7,496 nucleotides of DNA, taken from the NCBI GenBank assembly GCA_031282085.1, contig JAITEK010000134.1:1-7496 (forward strand), written 5' to 3'. Of this stretch, positions 1 to 5,258 are shown one piece after another; the stretch's first letter is position 1; every line of letters begins with the position of its first letter. Source of the stretch: Coriobacteriales bacterium. Lineage in GTDB: Bacteria; Actinomycetota; Coriobacteriia; Coriobacteriales; UBA8131. A program made the translations under genes and the position numbers. The notes beneath the pieces were generated by a model. The model was not told the origin of the DNA. It ran no database searches and saw nothing but the letters and a program-made list of their open reading frames with translations.

Positions 1-1094
1 GCCTCGATACGCGCCTCATCCACGGTGTTGGTGCCAAAGCTGTCAACCATGAGCGACAGCGGTTCGGCCATGCCGATGCCATAGGAGACCTGCACTTCGC
101 AGCGCTCGGCAAGCCCGGCGGCCACGATGTTCTTTGCGACCCAGCGTGCGGCGTAGGAGGCCGAGCGGTCGACCTTGGTTGCGTCCTTCCCGCTGAAGCA
201 GCCTCCGCCGTGACGGCCCTTGCCGCCGTAGGTGTCCACGATTACCTTGCGGCCGGTAAGGCCGGTATCTCCGGTAGGCCCTCCGATAACAAAGCGCCCG
301 GTGGGGTTCACGTAGACCTCGTCGCGGTTCCATGAGACGTTCCATTGTTCAAAGACCGGCGTGATGACCTGCGCGACAAGATCGCTCTTGAGCTGGCCCT
401 CAACATCAACATCTTCAGCATGCTGTGTTGAGATGAGCACCTTCTCCACCGCAACCGGCCTGCCATTCTCATAGCGCACGCTTACCTGGGTCTTGCCGTC
501 GGGGCGCAGGTAGGGGAGTATGCCCTGTTTGCGTACCGCGGCCAGGCGCTCGGCAAGTCGGTGTGCCAAAAAGATAGGCAGTGGCATGAGCGTTGGCGTC
601 TCCGTGCAGGCATAGCCGAACATCATGCCCTGGTCGCCCGCTCCGATAAGCTCATAAGGGTCCTGTTCGGCGATGTGGTGCTGCACCTCAAAGGACTCAT
701 CCACCCCCTGGGCGATGTCGCTGCTCTGCTCATGTATGGCGTTGACGATGCCCACCGACTGGCTGTGGAACCCACTCGCAGGGTCGTTATAACCGATGGC
801 CTCGATAACATCGCGCACCACGCGCTCAATATCAACGTAAGCCTGCGTACGTATCTCGCCCGCCAGCACAACCAGCCCCTTGGTGACGAGGGTTTCACAG
901 GCAACCCGCGCCTGCCGGGGGTCGGCGGGCATACCCTCGGGCGAGACGTAGCCCGCCTGGGCAAGCTCCGCCTCACGTATCAGCACCTCATCAAGTATGG
1001 CGTCCGAGATCTGGTCGCACACCTTGTCCGGGTGTCCCTCGGTCACGCTCTCGGAGGTGAATACATAACTGCCGCTTTCCTTCAAATCACCCAT
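1..1094 (-). CDS. metK: S-adenosylmethionine synthetase (MetK), C-terminus cut by window edge
   Basis: Makes S-adenosylmethionine from methionine and ATP in the cytosol; the family works as a homotetramer. The reading frame runs off the left edge after 364 full codons. By comparison with E. coli MetK (384 aa) roughly 50 C-terminal residues are missing. It starts at ATG (complement of 1092-1094) behind a GAAGGGA Shine-Dalgarno at 1101-1107. Motifs seen: TSESVTEGHPDK at residues 13-24 with the ATP-contacting His21, signature GAGDQGMMFGYA near 151-162, the phosphate-binding loop GGGCFSGKD at 296-304, then KVDRS and the conserved AARWVAKNIVAAGLAERCE stretch. An extra segment of about 17 residues (about 40-57, containing AGYVSPEGMPA) lies between the first helix and the ARVACE strand, relative to E. 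coli. The gene diverges from the plus-strand operon, whose last member, sahH, recycles the product of SAM-dependent methylation. The family assignment is very secure. Confidence 0.97.
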   Translation of the reverse strand, partial: MGDLKESGSYVFTSESVTEGHPDKVCDQISDAILDEVLIREAELAQAGYVSPEGMPADPRQARVACETLVTKGLVVLAGEIRTQAYVDIERVVRDVIEAIGYNDPASGFHSQSVGIVNAIHEQSSDIAQGVDESFEVQHHIAEQDPYELIGAGDQGMMFGYACTETPTLMPLPIFLAHRLAERLAAVRKQGILPYLRPDGKTQVSVRYENGRPVAVEKVLISTQHAEDVDVEGQLKSDLVAQVITPVFEQWNVSWNRDEVYVNPTGRFVIGGPTGDTGLTGRKVIVDTYGGKGRHGGGCFSGKDATKVDRSASYAARWVAKNIVAAGLAERCEVQVSYGIGMAEPLSLMVDSFGTNTVDEARIE

Positions 1095-1100
1095 CGTCTA

Positions 1101-1179
1101 TCCCTTCGGGGCCGATTGTGGCCCAGTCGATTCACATAAAGCACTTCACAGGGTAGCGTATCGCCGTGTCCCTGTGAAG
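1101..1179 (-). promoter_or_regulatory. structured 5' leader of metK with two hairpins
   Basis: Read on the minus strand, the metK leader contains a perfect 10-bp stem (CCCTGTGAAG/CTTCACAGGG in the plus-strand bases 1170-1179 and 1144-1153) with a 16-base loop that can form a further GCG/CGC pairing. A second 5-bp GGGCC/GGCCC hairpin (1109-1113 with 1120-1124) ends one base before the Shine-Dalgarno at 1101-1107. The 10-bp stem has no good T-run on either strand, so it is not an obvious terminator. I looked for SAM-I, SAM-III and SAM-VI riboswitch signatures, which are known metK regulators, and did not recognise any. The pairing is seen directly; a regulatory role is inference. Confidence 0.4.
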
Positions 1180-1191
1180 GACAGGAATCCT

Positions 1192-1219
1192 CTATTCGAC
1201 CCATATAAAAATCGAATAG
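1192..1219. promoter_or_regulatory. 8-bp inverted repeat around an AT-rich core in the divergent intergenic region
   Basis: CTATTCGA (1192-1199) and TCGAATAG (1212-1219) form a perfect inverted repeat around a 12-base AT-rich centre (1200-1211). The centre contains TATAAA on the plus strand and TATATG on the minus strand. It is the most AT-rich spot between metK and the operon, so it could be a promoter core overlaid by a dimeric regulator's operator. It could equally be a hairpin in the metK leader. No convincing -35 box accompanies it on either strand. Confidence 0.35.
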
Positions 1220-1299
1220 CCTCAGCCCACGTTCTTTTCGTCATTCCCGTAGCCGCAGAGCCTCCGCACGTCGCCGCATCCAAAAGCAACGAAAAGTAG

Positions 1300-1305
1300 T
1301 ACAAT
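1300..1305 (+). promoter_or_regulatory. possible -10 element (TACAAT) of the hydro-lyase operon
   Basis: TACAAT matches the sigma-70 -10 consensus at five of six bases and would place transcription start near 1312, giving a leader of about 120 bases that holds the structured element at 1319-1425. No good TTGACA-like box lies 16-18 bases upstream, so the call is weak. Confidence 0.25.
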
Positions 1306-1306
1306 A

Positions 1307-1433
1307 GGAGTTCACCCCGAGAGCATCCTCTCAGGAACCACCTCCCAAGGGAATCAGAGCGGCCCGAATGGGCAGTATCGTCTGTGGAGTCGCGGTTCCT
1401 GTTTGATGGATGAGGCCGCAGATGAAGAAGGAG
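1307..1433 (+). promoter_or_regulatory. structured leader of the hydro-lyase operon with alternative folds (T-box-like 3' part)
   Basis: One fold pairs CAGGAACC (1332-1339) with GGTTCCTG (1394-1401), eight perfect pairs across 54 bases. A competing fold pairs TCGTCT (1378-1383) with AGATGA (1420-1425) and GCGG (1392-1395) with CCGC (1416-1419), leaving a one-sided bulge GTGGAGTC (1384-1391). This resembles the T-box antiterminator/antisequestrator, where two helices flank a bulge UGGNACC that binds the tRNA acceptor end. Bases 1394-1395 belong to both folds, so they exclude each other. A small hairpin GAGAG/CTCTC (1319-1323 with 1328-1332) lies upstream. The Shine-Dalgarno (1428-1433) follows the second fold directly, so control of translation would be the natural output. 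The pairings are seen; the T-box reading is inference, because I could not identify a specifier loop or Stem I hallmarks. Confidence 0.35.
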
Positions 1434-2719
1434 TGATACCAATAACGGGTAAGACGATAGCGGAAAAAATATTCTCCGCCCACAGCGGTACCGACGCACG
1501 GGCGGGAGACATCGTAGTCGCGGACATCGATTTCGCGATGAGTCAGGACGGCACCTCGGCACTCGCCATCGACGCGATTGCCTCAATGGGAGCCGAGACG
1601 GTTTTTGATCCCGAGAAGGTGGTCATGGTCATGGACCACAGCTGCCCTTCGCCTCTGGAGGGAGTAAGTGCCATCCATGCGAAGATACGCGCCTTCGGCA
1701 AGAAGACCGGCATACACGTCTACGACTGGGGTCGCGGCGTCTGTCACCAACTCGTGCCGGAAAGCGGCAAAGTGCTCTGTGGCGACCTTGTTGTCGGCTG
1801 CGACTCGCATACCTGCACCTACGGGGCGCTCAACATCTTCTCAACGGGGGTTGGCTCCACGGACGGGGCGGCGGCGATGGTCTCCGGCAGGCTGTGGTTT
1901 CGGGTTCCCGAGACCTTGCACGTCATCTACAACGGTGCGCTGCCCGCAGGCGTCTACTCCAAGGACCTCATCTTATATCTCGCCGGGCTCATCGGCACCG
2001 ACGGTGCAACCTACCAGGCCATAGAGTTCTCCGGGCCGGTCATCGACGAGCTTTCCATCGACGCGCGCATGACGATCTCCAACATGGCCATCGAGGTGGG
2101 CGCCAAGGCGGGTCTCATGCGGGCCGACAGCAAGACGCTGGCCTTCTTCGATGAGTGTGCCGTACGCAACGGCAAGGCGCTTACGCGTACACCTCAGCCC
2201 GTCGATCCCGACGAGGACGCCGTCTATGTGCGGACTCTGGAGATTGACACAAGCACGCTGGAGCCGCAGATAGCCAAGCCGCACGCCGTGGGCAATGTCT
2301 CGCCCATCAGTGAGGTCCTCGGCACGCCTCTGGCCGAGGGTTATCTGGGTACCTGCACCAACGGACGCCTGGAGGATTTCGCCGTTGCGGCAAGCATACT
2401 CAAAGACAAGCAGGTGCACCCCGATTTCCGCCTCATCGTCGCTCCGGCCTCGCGCGACATCTACCTCAGCGCCATGGCCGCCGGCTATATCCAAACCTTT
2501 GTCGAGGCGGGCGCGAGTGTGGTGACGCCGGGCTGCGGGCCATGCGTCGGTACCCATAACGGTGTGCCGAGCGATGGCGAGAACGTCATCTCAACGGCCA
2601 ATCGCAACTTCAAGGGGCGTATGGGCAACTCCAACGCCTTTATCTACCTGGGAAGCCCCGCAACCGTTGCGGCGTCGGCGCTCAACGCCGCGATAAGCGA
2701 CCCTCGACAGTACGTGTGA
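1433..2719 (+). CDS. LeuC/HacA-type [4Fe-4S] hydro-lyase, large subunit (probable aconitase-like role)
   Basis: Catalytic large subunit of the aconitase superfamily in its two-subunit form (3-isopropylmalate dehydratase/homoaconitase), which isomerises a hydroxy-tricarboxylate by dehydration and rehydration. Counting from GTG 1433 (428 aa), the cluster ligands are Cys308 (GTCTNGR) and Cys368/Cys371 (GCGPCVG). GVCHQLVPE, GCDSHTCTYGALN and NRNFKGRMGN are also present and intact. The start is uncertain. Family members begin close to GKTIAEKIF, which here follows ATA (1442) and ACG (1445). The only strong Shine-Dalgarno, AAGGAG (1428-1433), sits eight bases before ATA 1442. GTG 1433 overlaps that site; ATG 1406 and TTG 1403 lack one. 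GTG 1433 is given as the nearest usual start codon. Leucine-pathway genes are absent here, and isocitrate dehydrogenase lies two genes downstream, so citrate/isocitrate is the more likely substrate (inference). Confidence 0.93.
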   Translation: MIPITGKTIAEKIFSAHSGTDARAGDIVVADIDFAMSQDGTSALAIDAIASMGAETVFDPEKVVMVMDHSCPSPLEGVSAIHAKIRAFGKKTGIHVYDWGRGVCHQLVPESGKVLCGDLVVGCDSHTCTYGALNIFSTGVGSTDGAAAMVSGRLWFRVPETLHVIYNGALPAGVYSKDLILYLAGLIGTDGATYQAIEFSGPVIDELSIDARMTISNMAIEVGAKAGLMRADSKTLAFFDECAVRNGKALTRTPQPVDPDEDAVYVRTLEIDTSTLEPQIAKPHAVGNVSPISEVLGTPLAEGYLGTCTNGRLEDFAVAASILKDKQVHPDFRLIVAPASRDIYLSAMAAGYIQTFVEAGASVVTPGCGPCVGTHNGVPSDGENVISTANRNFKGRMGNSNAFIYLGSPATVAASALNAAISDPRQYV

Positions 2720-2735
2720 GCATAAGGGAGTATCC

Positions 2736-3239
2736 GTGAGTATCCAGGCAAAGGCCTTTACCTTCGGCGACGACATCAACACCGACTACATCATCAGTGG
2801 CAAGTACAAATTCAAGTCCAATGACATGAATGACATGGCGCGCCATGCCATGGAGGAGCTCGACCCGCACTACTACGAGCGCGTCTCGCCCGAGGGCGGC
2901 ATCCTCGTGGCCGGCACGAACTTCGGCTGTGGTTCCTCGCGCGAGCAGGCGCCGCTTGTCCTCATCCACTCGAACACACGGGCGGTGCTCGCCAAGAGCT
3001 TTGCCCGCATCTTCTTCCGCAACGCGATAAATACCGGTTTGCCGGTTGTCGAATGTGATACGGATCGCATCAGCGAGGGCGACGAGGTTGAAGTGGACCT
3101 CGAGGCGGGTGTTGTGAAGAACCTGACATCGGGGGAGCAGATACCGTTTGCGCCTCTGCCGTCGGTCATGGCAAGGCTCTTGGCTGACGGCGGCTTGGCG
3201 GCGCATTTCCGTAAGCATGGCGGCTTTGCATTGGAGTGA
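2736..3239 (+). CDS. LeuD/HacB-type hydro-lyase, small subunit
   Basis: Swivelling small subunit that closes the active site of the large subunit encoded 16 bases upstream; 167 aa, normal for the short archaeal-type form. It starts at GTG behind AAGGGAG (2724-2730). Residues GDDINTD (11-17) open the domain, and the active-site motif NFGCGSSREQAP (62-73) and RIFFRNAINTGLPVVEC are intact. The specificity loop, which reads YLRT or YLVY-like in characterised homoaconitases and isopropylmalate isomerases of methanogens, here reads YKFK (24-27) followed by SND. The loop therefore matches neither textbook type, which fits a different substrate such as citrate/isocitrate. This is inference from loop sequence and gene context. 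The stop codon overlaps ATG 3239, and the next gene most likely starts at ATG 3242, so translation is probably coupled. Confidence 0.94.
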   Translation: MSIQAKAFTFGDDINTDYIISGKYKFKSNDMNDMARHAMEELDPHYYERVSPEGGILVAGTNFGCGSSREQAPLVLIHSNTRAVLAKSFARIFFRNAINTGLPVVECDTDRISEGDEVEVDLEAGVVKNLTSGEQIPFAPLPSVMARLLADGGLAAHFRKHGGFALE

Positions 3240-3241
3240 TG

Positions 3242-3919
3242 ATGGCGACCAGCACAAAGAGTACGAAGAAAACCACAAAGGCCAAGGCTGAGGCCAAAGG
3301 CCAGCAGATAGTGTTCGATCCCTCGGCAGACCGTTCCGCGGTGGCGGAGCAGGCGCGGGCGAACCCTTCCATCCTTGTGGCGCTTGTCGAGAACCTCTCG
3401 ACGGAGGCCCGCCGCATACGCCAGTTCTCTGCTGCCGCAATCGGGGTCATATCTGAGAGTGACCCCGAGATACTGGTGGTCTACATCCCCCATATCGTCG
3501 ACGCGCTGCATCGTCCCGAGGCGCAGACGCGTTGGGAGAGCCTCGAGGTGCTCACGCGCGTCGTCGCGTATGACCCCGCCGCCTGTGACGACGCCATCCT
3601 TGGCGCCGAGGGCTCGCTGTATGACGAGGAATCGGGTACCGCCCGGCTGGCCGCCGTGCGCTTCCTGTGCGCCTACGGTGCGCTCGACGCGAAGCGCTCG
3701 GCCAAGGTATGGCCGCTGCTCGACGAGGCCATCCAGTGCTACCACGGTGACCCTGAGTTCCAGGATATGCTCATCTCGGTCATCAATTTCGCCAGCGGCA
3801 AGATAAGCAAGGACGTGCGCACTTCGCTTGCAAGCCGCATGGGCTTCGACGCGACAAACGCCCGCGGCGCCCTCAAACGCCGCGCCACCCAGATAGTAGA
3901 TCTGTGCAAGAAGAACTGA
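3242..3919 (+). CDS. HEAT-like alpha-helical protein of unknown function
   Basis: A 225-aa protein I cannot assign to a named family. It begins with a lysine/threonine-rich, probably disordered tail (residues 1-20, TKSTKKTTKAKAEAK). Amphipathic helices follow in pairs, with the spacing of HEAT/armadillo repeats: ILVALVENL, RRIRQFSAAAIGVI, ILVVYIPHIVDAL, RWESLEVLTRVVAY, ARLAAVRFLCAYGAL, KVWPLLDEAIQCY and FQDMLISVINFA. It ends in a basic helix. There is no signal peptide, membrane segment or catalytic motif, so it is probably a cytosolic scaffold or binding protein. ATG 3242 is preferred because GGAG (3233-3236) lies five bases before it; ATG 3239 overlaps the previous stop. It sits between the hydro-lyase and isocitrate dehydrogenase genes without gaps, which suggests a link to those enzymes. 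No function is claimed. Confidence 0.85.
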   Translation: MATSTKSTKKTTKAKAEAKGQQIVFDPSADRSAVAEQARANPSILVALVENLSTEARRIRQFSAAAIGVISESDPEILVVYIPHIVDALHRPEAQTRWESLEVLTRVVAYDPAACDDAILGAEGSLYDEESGTARLAAVRFLCAYGALDAKRSAKVWPLLDEAIQCYHGDPEFQDMLISVINFASGKISKDVRTSLASRMGFDATNARGALKRRATQIVDLCKKN

Positions 3920-3927
3920 GGAGATAG

Positions 3928-5151
3928 ATGACCGAGCGTATCGCGATGACCACCCCTCTCGTCGAGTGTGACGGCGACGAGATGACGCGCATTATATGGG
4001 CCTGGATAAAAGAGCTCGTCCTCGAGCCGTTTGTGGAGCTTAAAACCGAGTATTACGACCTCGGGCTCGCGGAGCGCGAACGCACGCGTGACGCGGTTAC
4101 CATCGAGGCGGCGCAGGCCATCAAGCGCCTCGGCGTGGGCGTCAAGTGCGCGACCATCACCCCCAATGCCGAGCGTGTTGAGGAGTACGGGCTCAGCGAG
4201 ATGTATAAGTCGCCCAACGGCACCATACGCGCCATCCTGGGTGGAACGGTCTTCCGGGCGCCCATCACCACCGCGGGCATCGTCCCGTATATCGCGAACT
4301 GGACCAAGCCCATCACCATCGCCCGCCACGCCTATGGCGACATCTACAAGAACACCGAGCTGCGCCTTGCCGAGGATTTTGCCGGTGCGCGCGTTGAGCT
4401 GGTTGCCACCGCGCCCAACGGCCGCGAGCAGCGCGCCCTCGTCCACGACTTCGGCGCTCCTTGTCCCACGGGCATCGTGCAGGGCATCCACAACACCGAC
4501 GCGTCCATCGAGTCTTTTGCTCATGCCTGCATGACCTTTGCGCTGGACACGAAGCAGGATCTCTGGTTCGGCACGAAGGATACGATCTCCAAGGTGTACG
4601 ACCGGCGCTTCCGTGACATCTTCGACGAGGTGTTCTGGGGGCACTACCGGCAGCGCTTCGCCGAGAAGGGCATCGAGTATTTCTATACGCTCATCGACGA
4701 CGCGGTTGCACGCACTATCCGCTCCGAGGGCGGCTTCATCTGGGCCTGCCGCAACTACGACGGCGACGTCATGAGTGACATGGTGGCAACGGCCTTCGGG
4801 TCGCTGGCGATGATGACCTCGGTGCTCGTCTCTCCCGAAGGGTACTACGAGTACGAGGCCGCCCATGGCACCGTACAGCGTCACTACTATCGTCATCAAG
4901 CGGGGGAGGAGACCTCCACGAACTCCGTGGCTACCTTGTTCGCCTGGACGGGCGCTCTGCGTCGGCGCGGTCAGATAGACGCTCTGCCCGAGCTGTGTGC
5001 GTTCGCCGACCGCTTGGAGACCGCCTGCCACGAGACGATAGCGAGTGGTATTATGACCGGTGACCTCTATGCGCTCTCAACGCTCGCACACAAGAAAAAG
5101 ATTGATACAAAAGGCTTTCTTGTGGAGGTCGCGAGGCGGATAGCAGAGTAA
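3928..5151 (+). CDS. icd: NADP-dependent isocitrate dehydrogenase (type II, IDH1/2-like)
   Basis: Oxidatively decarboxylates isocitrate to 2-oxoglutarate with NADP+; homodimeric cytosolic enzyme of the type shared with eukaryotic IDH1/IDH2. The 407-aa length is typical. Substrate-binding residues align one position after human IDH1: Ser95 and Asn97 (KSPNGT), Arg101, Arg110 (TVFR) and Arg133 (ITIARHAYGD). The metal-binding YDGDVMSD and the coenzyme loop AAHGTVQRHYYRH, with the Arg-His pair tied to NADP preference, are intact. It starts at ATG 3928, since GAGGAG (3918-3923) overlaps the upstream stop; ATG 3946 has no such site. It would use the isocitrate made by the hydro-lyase upstream, giving 2-oxoglutarate for glutamate and NADPH. 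Very secure. Confidence 0.97.
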   Translation: MTERIAMTTPLVECDGDEMTRIIWAWIKELVLEPFVELKTEYYDLGLAERERTRDAVTIEAAQAIKRLGVGVKCATITPNAERVEEYGLSEMYKSPNGTIRAILGGTVFRAPITTAGIVPYIANWTKPITIARHAYGDIYKNTELRLAEDFAGARVELVATAPNGREQRALVHDFGAPCPTGIVQGIHNTDASIESFAHACMTFALDTKQDLWFGTKDTISKVYDRRFRDIFDEVFWGHYRQRFAEKGIEYFYTLIDDAVARTIRSEGGFIWACRNYDGDVMSDMVATAFGSLAMMTSVLVSPEGYYEYEAAHGTVQRHYYRHQAGEETSTNSVATLFAWTGALRRRGQIDALPELCAFADRLETACHETIASGIMTGDLYALSTLAHKKKIDTKGFLVEVARRIAE

Positions 5152-5258
5152 TATGTAAGTGCACGGATTCTTGTAAGCCACTACGTTTTGAGAAGTTACC
5201 AGCGGGGCTGGCAGAAGGCGGCTACCGAGTTTTACCCAAGCATCAGCAGGAGGATGAC
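5152..5258 (+). promoter_or_regulatory. 107-base gap before sahH with paired segments
   Basis: This is the longest gap inside the plus-strand gene series. It holds a CCAGC/GCTGG hairpin with a three-base loop (centred near 5205), enclosed by a possible outer stem of GTAAGCC with GGCTAC, which needs one bulged base. It lacks a T-run, so it is not a terminator. It may carry a separate promoter or a leader for sahH, but I found no clear -35/-10 pair, and the known SAH riboswitch signature is not evident. The AGGAGG Shine-Dalgarno (5248-5253) at its end belongs to sahH. Confidence 0.25.

Noticed and set aside
1144..1179. Intrinsic terminator between the divergent genes
   Set aside because: The 10-bp stem lacks a T-run on either strand, and both flanking genes start here rather than end.
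1095..1300. Known SAM riboswitch upstream of metK
   Set aside because: The conserved cores I know for SAM-I, SAM-II, SAM-III and SAM-VI are not visible on the minus strand; a covariance search would be needed to be certain.
1368..1406. 12-codon leader peptide (MGSIVCGVAVPV) whose TGA overlaps ATG 1406
   Set aside because: No ribosome-binding site at a usual distance and no clear run of one regulatory amino acid; overlap with ATG 1406 may be chance. If real it would favour ATG 1406 as the hydro-lyase start.
1433..3239. Leucine biosynthesis leuCD operon
   Set aside because: No leuA or leuB is near, the next enzyme is isocitrate dehydrogenase, and the small-subunit loop is not of the isopropylmalate isomerase type; leuCD naming would probably mislead.
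3739..5031. Long open frame on the minus strand opposite isocitrate dehydrogenase
   Set aside because: It mirrors the strongly coding, motif-complete plus-strand gene; long antisense frames are common opposite GC-rich genes, and the translation matches no family I know.
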